A stretch of DNA of 24,806 nucleotides from a virus, in the IMG/VR virus record IMGVR_UViG_3300022927_000107, positions 1 to 24,806 of that record; one strand, given 5' to 3'. Of the stretch, positions 1-6,654 are shown piece after piece (the first letter of the stretch is position 1; each line of letters begins with the position of its first letter). Below the pieces are notes generated by a model. That model searched no databases, was not told the origin of the DNA, and worked only from the letters and a program-made list of their open reading frames with translations. The position numbers and the translations under genes were made by a program.

Positions 1-1320
1 GCCTTTCATTTTGCCTTCTTCCATAGCAGGAACATCAACATCACGTTCAGCCCATTCTGCGTCCACATCTTCCTGGGCCGCTTGTAATGCTTCGTCGTGT
101 AACTCACCACCTGGCTGTACCATCTGTGTACACCATTCGTCTGTCAGTTTGTTGTTGCCGTCACCATGACACCAACCCTGTAACGATTTGGGATCTACGA
201 ACGCACGATTCTGCTCATGGTCAACGACCACTGTGTAGCGTACACCACCGTAACCTGGCTCGCCATCGTCACCTGCGTATTCCCATTCCATCTCACCTTC
301 CCATGAGTCAGGATCAAAGCCCTCACCTAGGTCTAATTGGGTCGTTTCATCAGCCCAACTACTGAATTCTTGTATTTCTTTCATAACAGAGTCCCTCGCC
401 TCTAGTTTGTTAAGCACTGGAATCGCCTGTTCAATTCTAGTGTCTAATAATGTTTGTGTGAACATCTCTCTGATCTTGTCAGTGGTTTCACTGTGTTCTT
501 GTTCTTGTTGAGGACTAAATGCGTCTAGTTCCTCTCTATATCCACGACGTCCGATCATCTTCTTGACTTTCTTTTTCAAGTTAGCCAAGTGTCTGATACC
601 AGTCTCAACCATTAGATCAGCACCTGCGTCTGTCCACTCTTTACCTCGAGCTGAACGTAAGAACTGTTCTAATACTTTGATGTCATCAACCATCTCTGAG
701 ATGTAAGCACCAAACTCATCATATGGTAAACCGCCCTCTGAACAGTGTCTTGCCATGGCACGACCTGCGTATAACTTAGTGAAGGGCAACTTAAATCTCT
801 CTCCCTCTGCTGTCTCAACATAAAGTTTCGCCACGTTTCTATAACGGGCATCGCCTTGTTCTTCATCGATTGGCTTAGAGTGAACGATCTTAAGTTTTGC
901 TTCTTTGGTTGGTTTCGTGTATGATGTGTTCTTGTAGCCGTAGTATTTAGATTCAGTGACTGCGGCCATGGACTTCATTGCATGTTTTAATTTGTTCATG
1001 TGTTTGAGTTCAAATCCCATCATGTTCCTGCGGCTAAAGTGTCTTAGTTGATACAAGAAATCGTACCAATTAGCCTTGTCATTCATCTCCATGGAACGCC
1101 CTAACCTATCACCGTAGAACACTTCCAATGTTCCCTCAGGTGTTATGGTTATGACTACCGTTCCATAGTTAGTGTCGCCTACTTTATAATCAAATGTGAA
1201 TAGGTCTGCCTCTTTGGCATCACCTGTTTCTTTGCCTTTGGCATCGCGAGTCATGACATCAAAGTTTTTGACTGCCAATAAATCGTATAAATTCTGTCTA
1301 ATTTGGTCTGTGGATATCAT
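1..1320 (-). CDS. Large conserved phage protein of unknown function, C-terminus outside window
   Basis: An open frame of 440 codons runs from an ATG at 1320 off the left edge, so the C-terminus is missing. The start is placed by a late promoter (GATAAATA) eight bases upstream; no Shine-Dalgarno is visible. The product is soluble-looking, with no signal peptide or membrane segment. Residues about 150-195 hold a basic/aromatic stretch containing the words RYRNVAKLYVET and RFKLPF. Residues about 240-262 are strongly basic (KKKVKK, GRRGY), and the part after about residue 325 is acidic and rich in Trp, Gly and Asp. I recall similar proteins as conserved hypotheticals in marine myoviruses, but know no function. 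It lies downstream of the terminase on the same strand with its own late promoter, so a late virion or assembly role is inferred only. Confidence 0.85.
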   Translation of the reverse strand, partial: MISTDQIRQNLYDLLAVKNFDVMTRDAKGKETGDAKEADLFTFDYKVGDTNYGTVVITITPEGTLEVFYGDRLGRSMEMNDKANWYDFLYQLRHFSRRNMMGFELKHMNKLKHAMKSMAAVTESKYYGYKNTSYTKPTKEAKLKIVHSKPIDEEQGDARYRNVAKLYVETAEGERFKLPFTKLYAGRAMARHCSEGGLPYDEFGAYISEMVDDIKVLEQFLRSARGKEWTDAGADLMVETGIRHLANLKKKVKKMIGRRGYREELDAFSPQQEQEHSETTDKIREMFTQTLLDTRIEQAIPVLNKLEARDSVMKEIQEFSSWADETTQLDLGEGFDPDSWEGEMEWEYAGDDGEPGYGGVRYTVVVDHEQNRAFVDPKSLQGWCHGDGNNKLTDEWCTQMVQPGGELHDEALQAAQEDVDAEWAERDVDVPAMEEGKMKG

Positions 1321-1328
1321 ATTACGAG

Positions 1329-1336
1329 TATTTATC
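1329..1336 (-). promoter_or_regulatory. T4-type late promoter GATAAATA
   Basis: GATAAATA on the minus strand lies eight bases before the ATG at 1320. By T4 rules (the octamer spans about -13 to -6), transcription would begin near 1323, leaving a leader of about three bases. Confidence 0.7.
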
Positions 1337-1340
1337 TAAA

Positions 1341-2909
1341 CTAAAACATTATGAATGGCAACGGTTCAACGTCAACATCTGTGTGATCTGTCATGTTCTC
1401 GCCCAGATCCTTGTGGTACTGCTGTATCTGTTGCATCATTCTCACTGCCAATACTGTAGACATCACTAAGTCATCGTGCTCTCCCAACTTGGCTTGGTAA
1501 CTGGTTCCGGAGGCAACGAACTGCTTGAGCTCGCTGATCAGGGCCTTGCTCTGTATCTTGAGCCTGCCTGACTCTATCAGTGTCTTCATCTTGGCACAGG
1601 CCGCTATCTTGGTCTTGTTCGTGGTATTGAATCCCTTGCGGAAACGCCTTCCCTGTCCCGCTTTCTTGTCCTCTGACAGGAACAGTCCCTTGATGTTCTC
1701 CTCACCGTAGTCCGCTATCGATATCAGTGCGGCCTCGCCGATGGTGTTGTTCTCAACGGAGAAGTAGACATTGTTTGAGTCGACTCCCCTGTCAGCCAAG
1801 TGCTTGATTATGTCCGAGAACACCCTGGTCTGTTCAGGTATGGGAGTCTTGTTGTGTTTCCACTCTGCTAACTGCGTCATGGTAGTAGCATCAAACACTT
1901 CCATTGCGGCATAGTCTCCTCCCGTTCCTAGGCTTGGGTCCCAGGCCACGGTGTATATGTGATCGGGAACCACAGTGCCGTACCAACGAACCTGACCAGT
2001 CCTATCCGTGGGCTCTATGCCCACCATATCCATTAAGTATATGGGGTTGATCAATGTCTCGTCCACGTTGATGAACTCGCACTCCATCTCACGGCGGAAA
2101 CGTTCCTCGCCCAGTTTGGCACGTTCCTCGTCTGCCCACTTGTCGTCCCTGTCCGGATGTTCCTTCCAGTAACTCCTATAGGCCCTGAAGCCGTTTATTC
2201 CCAGTTCTGTCGTATTGCCGTTGACGTCTTCTGTCTTGTTCGCACCCTTCCATAACAGTGCGAACTGATCCTCATCACTGCTGGGTGTGGATGTTATTAT
2301 GGCCTTACCACCCGTTGCCAGTGTGGGTGATATCGAGGTCCAGAACTCCTTGGCTATGGTAGGTCTCACGAAAGCGAACTCGTCACAGTATAGCAACGAA
2401 ATGGACATACCTCGACCAGTGTTCTCAGTTGTGGTCGCCGAGACTATACGGCTTCCGTTGTCAAACTCTATGCTACCCTTGTTGTAACTGACGGCGCCTG
2501 CCCTGATGTGATCAGGACATTCCTCATAGGCATAACGTATGCGTTGCATGATCTCTTGTGCTCCGGAGAACTTGTGTGCGGCGATTAAGATAGTCGAATC
2601 AGGAACGAACATGGCATACCATAACAAGTAACCCGCGGCTGATGTTGACTTACCCGTCTGCCTAGGCATCATTGATATTGAATAGCGATAGTTGTGATAT
2701 GTGTCTATCAAGCGTTCTTGGTATTCATAGGGATCATACTTGATACCACCACGGGTAGGGTGCTGTATGTGAAAGAAATTCTCTAGAAAATATCTAGGAC
2801 CTGTTTTAGGATCAGCACACTTCTTGAACTCCTCTATCTGTTCAACAGTGTAGCTCATCTTCTTGTGAGCTTTTTTAATTAATACACCGTCTAATGATTT
2901 TTGTGCCAT
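1341..2909 (-). CDS. gp17: Large terminase subunit, DNA-packaging ATPase/nuclease (gp17)
   Basis: This is the packaging motor of T4-like phages, which docks on the portal, pumps DNA with its ATPase and cuts concatemers with its nuclease. At 522 residues it is shorter than T4 gp17 (610). The Walker A motif RQTGKST is at residues 83-89 and Walker B LLYCDE ends at D176/E177. A TST coupling motif lies at 207-209. The C-terminal RNase H-like nuclease domain shows D324 in VAWDPSLG, E386 in YFSVENN and D479/D480 in GEHDDL, matching the acidic triad of gp17. The start codon overlaps the stop of the 65-residue upstream gene (TAATG), implying translational coupling. The small subunit gp16 is not adjacent but about 6 kb away. 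Confidence 0.97.
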   Translation of the reverse strand: MAQKSLDGVLIKKAHKKMSYTVEQIEEFKKCADPKTGPRYFLENFFHIQHPTRGGIKYDPYEYQERLIDTYHNYRYSISMMPRQTGKSTSAAGYLLWYAMFVPDSTILIAAHKFSGAQEIMQRIRYAYEECPDHIRAGAVSYNKGSIEFDNGSRIVSATTTENTGRGMSISLLYCDEFAFVRPTIAKEFWTSISPTLATGGKAIITSTPSSDEDQFALLWKGANKTEDVNGNTTELGINGFRAYRSYWKEHPDRDDKWADEERAKLGEERFRREMECEFINVDETLINPIYLMDMVGIEPTDRTGQVRWYGTVVPDHIYTVAWDPSLGTGGDYAAMEVFDATTMTQLAEWKHNKTPIPEQTRVFSDIIKHLADRGVDSNNVYFSVENNTIGEAALISIADYGEENIKGLFLSEDKKAGQGRRFRKGFNTTNKTKIAACAKMKTLIESGRLKIQSKALISELKQFVASGTSYQAKLGEHDDLVMSTVLAVRMMQQIQQYHKDLGENMTDHTDVDVEPLPFIMF

Positions 2910-3106
2910 TACTTACCTTTGGGCATTGGGTTCTCACCTGTTAAGTGAGGTTGTGAAAACCACAACTGGAACCACTCTTTATCACCTGGTCTAATATTAT
3001 GTTTACGTTGATAGGCCGCTTTTTCAGATGCTGTATGAGATATGTTTTCTCCCATATCAGGTGTGTCTTTAACGCCTGCTAGCCTCTTTAAGTCTTTGAT
3101 GTCCAT
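2909..3106 (-). CDS. Small conserved protein coupled to the large terminase
   Basis: This 65-residue hydrophilic protein has no recognised domain. Its C-terminal half carries DKEWFQLWFSQPHLTGE, a Trp/Phe-rich stretch that I recall in short hypothetical proteins next to terminase genes of marine myoviruses. Its stop codon overlaps the gp17 start by one base, and a late-promoter-like GTTAAATA lies five bases before its ATG, inside the end of the methyltransferase gene. No Shine-Dalgarno is visible, so the transcript may start at the ATG. A role in packaging is inferred from this coupling only. It is not gp16, which is recognised elsewhere in the window. Confidence 0.8.
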   Translation of the reverse strand: MDIKDLKRLAGVKDTPDMGENISHTASEKAAYQRKHNIRPGDKEWFQLWFSQPHLTGENPMPKGK

Positions 3107-3110
3107 ACAG

Positions 3111-3758
3111 TTATTTAACTGCTAACGTGGCCTTTTTCTTCGCCAATACGCAGTTATAAGTGTCCTGTGTTACTCGTCCGGTCTCGTTGTGTGTGATAGG
3201 CACGCTGGCGTTGCGATACCACTCTACATCAAATCCCGCCCTCATGATGAGGCTCTGTAACATAACCTCGTTCATCACGGAATAATGCGTGTCCCAATTC
3301 TCGTACTGTCGGGCATTCATAGGAGCCGGCATCTCGACATACAGCAAGCCACCCTTCTTGAGCAATCTGTTGTATTCCATGAGAGCGATCATGGGGAACA
3401 CTGAATGTTCGAGAGAGTGCCTACAGAATATGAGATCATACTTGTCGTCATCGTCCTTGATGAAGTTGATATCTCCCTTGATGACCTTGTGTTTCTTCTT
3501 CCCACAGGCCTCGATGTCACCCGCGGTCCATGTGACTCCGGTCAAGTCCTTGTAGCCCATCGACTTCATCTCATCCATGAAGTAGCCCACGCCACAGCCC
3601 ACGTCCAATATCTTGGCTGTCTTTTTAAGTTTTAAGGGTTTGATGAATTGTTCCACTACCTGACCCACTACCGCTTGTAGCTCAGGAATCTCTCCCTCGT
3701 CCTTCATAGTGTTTAGCAGGAAGTCGTAGTATAATTTTAATTTTGCCGCGTCAAACAT
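3111..3758 (-). CDS. SAM-dependent methyltransferase (class I)
   Basis: The 215-residue product carries the class I methyltransferase fold. Motif I, ILDVGCGVGYF at residues 50-60, binds S-adenosylmethionine. GDINFI near 95-100 fits motif II, and the stretch around YDLIFCRHSLEH (107-118) is typical of the Methyltransf_11/23 type. A following LLKKGGLLYVEMP segment supports the fold. The substrate cannot be read from sequence; small-molecule, sugar or protein targets are all possible, and nothing indicates a DNA methyltransferase. The ATG at 3758 is preceded by a good ribosome site (AGGAAAGAG). A weak late-promoter-like GATAAGTA lies at 3783-3790. It sits directly before the terminase operon. 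Confidence 0.85.
   Translation of the reverse strand: MFDAAKLKLYYDFLLNTMKDEGEIPELQAVVGQVVEQFIKPLKLKKTAKILDVGCGVGYFMDEMKSMGYKDLTGVTWTAGDIEACGKKKHKVIKGDINFIKDDDDKYDLIFCRHSLEHSVFPMIALMEYNRLLKKGGLLYVEMPAPMNARQYENWDTHYSVMNEVMLQSLIMRAGFDVEWYRNASVPITHNETGRVTQDTYNCVLAKKKATLAVK
3112..3119 (-). promoter_or_regulatory. Variant late promoter GTTAAATA before the terminase gene pair
   Basis: GTTAAATA lies five bases before the ATG at 3106. The same octamer at the same spacing precedes the gene at 10048-10410. It overlaps the 3' end of the methyltransferase gene. One base departs from the GATAAATA/TATAAATA form. Confidence 0.5.
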
Positions 3759-3849
3759 TTTCTCTTTCCTAGTTGTTTGACTTACTTATCGTGTCTATTA
3801 CGGGTGGTAGATAAATTTGGTGGTGTTTATGATCTCGTAGTCCGGAGCG

Positions 3850-4490
3850 AACTCCTTATACGGCTTTTTCAGTGTATTCACTCCGGTCCCATCCTAGCAA
3901 ATACTTAGCCTTCCAATCATTCTGTGCGAAACCTTTTAGGGGTAGCCAATGATCCCTCATTGACCATATGCGTTCCGCGGCATAGTCCCAATCTATCTGT
4001 TCTATGCGTTCCTCGAACTCGTACAGCCTCGACTCGAACTGCTCGAAGTCGTTGAAGTCCAATTCGACGTGCAATACCTCGAAGACCTCTCCGTCATCGG
4101 TGACACCGTCCAAGTCAAAGTCCCACCCCCACTGCTGTCTGGTGCGTAACAGTAGGTCTGCCTGTGGTATCCTCTTCTTGATCTCCGTCAACTGCTCACG
4201 TGCTCCGTCCTGGAAGTCACATCTGTGTAACAGCATGGCATGATCCAGTATGAGCTTGGGATGATCTATCTTCAACCATGTCTGTTGCCAACAACAATGG
4301 TTCAGTATGGGGTCAGTGATGGGATGGCGCTCCATGTCGTAGTATCTGCGTTCTGCCATGCAGAGCTCGAAGCCATCCTTGTCATAGTATTGGAAGTCTT
4401 TGGCGTAGGGTGCGAACACCAATGGTGTTGAACATTTAGGATCTTGGACTAAGGGAACATTAATCCTGGTAAACACGTTAACTCCTTATA
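3850..4490. repeat. 11-base direct repeats bracketing the gene at 3856-4476
   Basis: AACTCCTTATA occurs at 3850-3860 and 4480-4490. On the coding strand each copy reads TATAAGGAGTT, combining a stop codon with a Shine-Dalgarno. The right copy serves the GTG start at 4476. The left copy has no start codon at useful spacing after it. Confidence 0.6.
3856..4476 (-). CDS. Hypothetical acidic phage protein, GTG start
   Basis: I do not recognise this 206-residue protein. It starts with GTG at 4476, chosen because a strong Shine-Dalgarno AAGGAG (4482-4487) lies five bases upstream; that site overlaps the stop of the preceding lectin-like gene, so the two are coupled. The N-terminal half has a HCCWQQTW stretch and aromatic clusters. 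The C-terminal half is rich in Asp, Glu, Phe and Trp (for example FNDFEQFESRLYEFEERIEQ) and looks helical. There are no membrane segments. An 11-base repeat, AACTCCTTATA in plus-strand sense, brackets the gene. A 24-codon open stretch follows in the +1 frame past its stop and may be a lost or frameshifted tail. Confidence 0.8.
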   Translation of the reverse strand: MFTRINVPLVQDPKCSTPLVFAPYAKDFQYYDKDGFELCMAERRYYDMERHPITDPILNHCCWQQTWLKIDHPKLILDHAMLLHRCDFQDGAREQLTEIKKRIPQADLLLRTRQQWGWDFDLDGVTDDGEVFEVLHVELDFNDFEQFESRLYEFEERIEQIDWDYAAERIWSMRDHWLPLKGFAQNDWKAKYLLGWDRSEYTEKAV

Positions 4491-5508
4491 AATCCCACTT
4501 GTTGCTCAAATAGTTCTCAATGTTCTGTATCTCTGCGGAGGTCAGTGCCTTCTTGAACAGTATGGCCTCTGCCATGTAGCCCACGTGTCCGTTTGACCCG
4601 CCACCGTTCTCATTACCTAAGTCAAATGTTGTCTGTGATGCGTTGGTTGTCGCTCCCACGGTGCCCGTGAATGACAGTGTCTTAGCAGTCTTATCTTTTC
4701 TGTATACTAATCTTGCGGCATTGCCAGTCTGGCTACCGTCAAACGCTAATGTGTGTATGGCCCAATTGGTGTTAGCCTCACTAGCCACTGTTGCTGTCGC
4801 ACCCTCCATGCCCACTGTCATTGTCGTGCCATTGGCGAACATGGCCAAGTCACCGCTAGTGGTGTCTGACAGGTGTTTGGTGCCCGTGGTGTTATCAAAC
4901 TTGCTGAGTATGAACATCGTGAAGCCTGGTTGGCTCTGTAGATCAGTGAATGGGTTGATAGTTAAATGATCATTGCCGTCAAACTCTAAGTAACCATAAC
5001 CGTTCAACGGTGTGGTGTTCTCGTAACTTGGTCTCGCCGCGGCACCACCACTTGGATTGGCATTATGTGCCAGGACGGATTTATCAGTCCACTGAGTGAT
5101 CTTGCCCTCATCAGTCGCACTCGGAACGAACTGATCAGTGTCAGCACCATCATACCAGAACTGTAAGGTCACAAACGTGGTTGGTGAAACTGCTTCTTCT
5201 GGATCATCTGCCGGTGTGACTAACACACCTACCGAGGCCGCTCCCCATGGTCTCCCCAAGGTCAATACGTCGCCGTCCGCTGTATTATCTACTATGGCGT
5301 TGCCAGAGTATTTCGTTGGTAATAGATCAATGCTCTCTACGTTTAGTGATCTGTAATAGTTGACAGTGTCATCACCACTGCCCGTGATGGAGTATGAACT
5401 TGCCGCGGCTGTGACCGTCTTGCCCTGTCTCTTTGCCTCGGCGATTTCAAGTTTCTGCTCTTGTTTGAGCTGTTTTGATGATTGTGTTGATATTCCGTTA
5501 AGTGCCAT
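4486..5508 (-). CDS. Virion decoration/adhesin-like protein with a LamG (concanavalin A-like) domain
   Basis: The product has 340 residues. Its start, MALNGIST followed by a Lys/Gln/Glu-rich helix, resembles a recurrent N-terminal module that I recall in marine phage virion proteins. After about residue 105 comes a jelly-roll lectin-like domain: LQFWYDGADTDQF, a GYLEFDGNDHL strand, the FTMFILSKF strand, and the closing signature ALTSAEIQNIENYLSNKW that ends many LamG/concanavalin-like domains. These domains bind glycans or decorate capsids and fibres. The likely role is therefore an exposed virion protein that adheres to host surface sugars or particulate glycans; this is inferred. A late-promoter variant (GGTAAATA) lies five bases before the ATG, with no ribosome site. 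The downstream gene is coupled through an overlapping Shine-Dalgarno. Confidence 0.85.
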   Translation of the reverse strand: MALNGISTQSSKQLKQEQKLEIAEAKRQGKTVTAAASSYSITGSGDDTVNYYRSLNVESIDLLPTKYSGNAIVDNTADGDVLTLGRPWGAASVGVLVTPADDPEEAVSPTTFVTLQFWYDGADTDQFVPSATDEGKITQWTDKSVLAHNANPSGGAAARPSYENTTPLNGYGYLEFDGNDHLTINPFTDLQSQPGFTMFILSKFDNTTGTKHLSDTTSGDLAMFANGTTMTVGMEGATATVASEANTNWAIHTLAFDGSQTGNAARLVYRKDKTAKTLSFTGTVGATTNASQTTFDLGNENGGGSNGHVGYMAEAILFKKALTSAEIQNIENYLSNKWDL

Positions 5509-5513
5509 AACAC

Positions 5514-5521
5514 TATTTACC
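5514..5521 (-). promoter_or_regulatory. Variant late promoter GGTAAATA
   Basis: GGTAAATA differs by one base from GATAAATA and lies exactly five bases before the ATG at 5508. The T4-style start point falls on the A of the start codon. Confidence 0.55.
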
Positions 5522-5535
5522 TTAACGGAACGATG

Positions 5536-5667
5536 TTATTTAGGAACGCAGTTGTTGACCTTGACTCCGCCCTTCATCTTGGTGCCCTGTTTCTTGTAAC
5601 CCTTCCAGCACTTGGGATCTAGGCGTTGCTTGGTCTTCTTCTCGTTTACTACTTCTCTGATCTTCAT
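5536..5667 (-). CDS. 43-residue Lys-rich protein with an internal-protein-like N-terminus
   Basis: A small frame starts at ATG 5667, overlapping the stop of the thermonuclease gene by four bases (ATGA), and ends at TAA 5536-5538. It begins MKIREVVNE and continues with a very basic body (KKTKQR, GYKKQGTKMKGG) ending VNNCVPK, with two cysteines (20 and 40). Short proteins with a similar KGTKMKGGxxVNNCVP tail are familiar to me from marine phages, with no known function. The N-terminus resembles the capsid-targeting leaders of its operon neighbours, though VNE is a poor match to the (I/L)xE cleavage rule. The late promoter of the next gene lies just past its stop. Confidence 0.75.
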   Translation of the reverse strand: MKIREVVNEKKTKQRLDPKCWKGYKKQGTKMKGGVKVNNCVPK

Positions 5668-6137
5668 TTCTTCTCTCGTGCTTCCTTGATCACTGCCGCG
5701 TCATACTCTGCCCTGTCCACGACGTTCTCACGTAACAGTTTTTCCCTGTTGACTAGGTGTTTGGCTTGTATTTCTTCTTTTGATCCGCCAAAGTATGCAA
5801 CAGCGTGTCCTTCTTCAACGAGAATGTCCGTAACCATTCTTCCGTCGGGTGCAACGAAGTCACCTAGGATACGTCCAAATTTGCCTTTCATATCCTCTCC
5901 ATTTTTATTGATTTGTGTTTTAAGAATTGCTGTCTTTCCTAGCAGTGATTTTAATCTAGCCTTTGATGCTAAACCAAATACTTTCTCTACTTTATCACGT
6001 GTTCTTGATTCTGGTGTGTCAATGCCCATTATTCTTACACGCTCATCCTTTAACCAAACACCAAATCCTAAGTCTATATCCACGTCTACCGTGTCACCGT
6101 CAACGACTCTATTGACGTGAACTCTATACTCGTACAT
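5664..6137 (-). CDS. Staphylococcal-nuclease-like thermonuclease (SNase domain)
   Basis: The 157-residue product is a complete SNase-fold nuclease without a signal peptide. The calcium and catalytic residues of micrococcal nuclease are all present: VVDGDTV places D15 at the D21 position, RVRIMGIDTPES supplies R35, D40 and E43, and GKFGRILGDF supplies R89 for R87. Such enzymes cut DNA and RNA to short 3'-phosphate products using calcium. The gene sits between small head-interior-like genes, with a GGGGGG stretch acting as the only possible ribosome site, partly buried in an inverted repeat. Its AT-rich codon choice differs by eye from the flanking small genes, suggesting separate acquisition. 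Host DNA breakdown, or packaging for injection, are both possible and unproven. Confidence 0.93.
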   Translation of the reverse strand: MYEYRVHVNRVVDGDTVDVDIDLGFGVWLKDERVRIMGIDTPESRTRDKVEKVFGLASKARLKSLLGKTAILKTQINKNGEDMKGKFGRILGDFVAPDGRMVTDILVEEGHAVAYFGGSKEEIQAKHLVNREKLLRENVVDRAEYDAAVIKEAREKK

Positions 6138-6138
6138 C

Positions 6139-6154
6139 TTAACCCCCCGGTTAA
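6139..6154 (-). promoter_or_regulatory. Inverted repeat enclosing the ribosome site of the thermonuclease
   Basis: TTAACC and GGTTAA form a perfect 6-base inverted repeat with a four-base loop. On the minus strand the six Gs lie five bases before the ATG at 6137, so folding would hide the only Shine-Dalgarno candidate. Confidence 0.5.
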
Positions 6155-6166
6155 TGTTTTAAAAAT

Positions 6167-6295
6167 CTATTCTTCCCAGTCCTCGCAGTAGGTACATTCG
6201 CACTCGGTACATTCCCAACACTCCTGGCAACTCATGCCACAGTGTGCGTTGCACCCGCAGTTCTTACACCTTACTTGTTCTTTTTCCTCTGCCAT
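6167..6295 (-). CDS. 42-residue cysteine-rich, metallothionein-like protein
   Basis: The frame runs from ATG 6295 to TAG 6167-6169 and overlaps the end of the upstream gene by 25 bases in another frame. Ten of its 42 residues are cysteine (10, 13, 15, 19, 23, 26, 29, 32, 34 and 37), spaced mostly as CxC and CxxC, with one histidine (H18). The ends are acidic (MAEEKEQ and EDWEE). The spacing suggests binding of zinc or another soft metal, or a small disulfide or ferredoxin-like fold. I recognise no family. A real gene is likely because the cysteine pattern is non-random, and because it fills the gap between two coupled genes in the same operon. The ribosome site (AGAAAAAG-like) is weak. Confidence 0.7.
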   Translation of the reverse strand: MAEEKEQVRCKNCGCNAHCGMSCQECWECTECECTYCEDWEE

Positions 6296-6654
6296 TTTGC
6301 TCCCATCACTGGTGATTGCTTATTGGTATCTTCCATCTCTCCGGATGGTCCCTCTGCTTCTGGTTTTGTCTTGAGACCCATGGCCTTGTTCGCGGCATCA
6401 ATCATCTTGCGTTCTGCCTCTGTGTAGGCGCCCATGTATGGTCTGGTTGTTATGAATGCTTCTGTGTCTATGTCTGAATCGTCACCAGGGGCACGTGCCA
6501 TCAACATGCTGGCACGATACATGCCATAGTATCTGTCCATGTCTGCTGTATATGCTCCGGGAGTTGCCGCGGCGTGTTGCTTGTTCATCTTTCCGGGACG
6601 CTTGCCGCCCATGCCACCGTAAGGAGCCTCAGTTATGAAGTCCTTGGCACGCAT
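6271..6654 (-). CDS. Candidate head-interior protein with capsid-targeting leader (ITE/A)
   Basis: This 127-residue protein begins MRAKDFITE followed by APYGG. That fits the T4 prohead pattern, in which an amphipathic leader of about ten residues ends in (I/L)xE and is removed by the prohead protease. The rest is Met-, Gly- and Ala-rich and basic at the C-terminus (KWQRKKNK), with no recognised domain; the middle (YTEAERKMIDAANKAMG) looks helical. Its ATG overlaps the stop of the upstream gene (TAATG), and its last 25 bases overlap the cysteine-rich gene. Function is unknown; packaging in the capsid is inferred from the leader and neighbours. Confidence 0.8.
   Translation of the reverse strand: MRAKDFITEAPYGGMGGKRPGKMNKQHAAATPGAYTADMDRYYGMYRASMLMARAPGDDSDIDTEAFITTRPYMGAYTEAERKMIDAANKAMGLKTKPEAEGPSGEMEDTNKQSPVMGAKWQRKKNK

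Noticed and set aside
87-365. Plus-strand frame near the left edge
   Set aside because: The minus strand is open without a stop from 1320 to 1 and reads as a coherent protein; the plus frame is a shadow.
3845-3858. GGAG-TTCG-CTCC hairpin as a terminator for the 206-residue gene
   Set aside because: Only four base pairs and no U-run follow on the minus strand.
5626-6120. A 164-codon plus-strand open frame across the thermonuclease gene
   Set aside because: It is antisense to a gene with all SNase catalytic residues, has Ser/Leu-rich low-information translation, and lacks a promoter or ribosome site.
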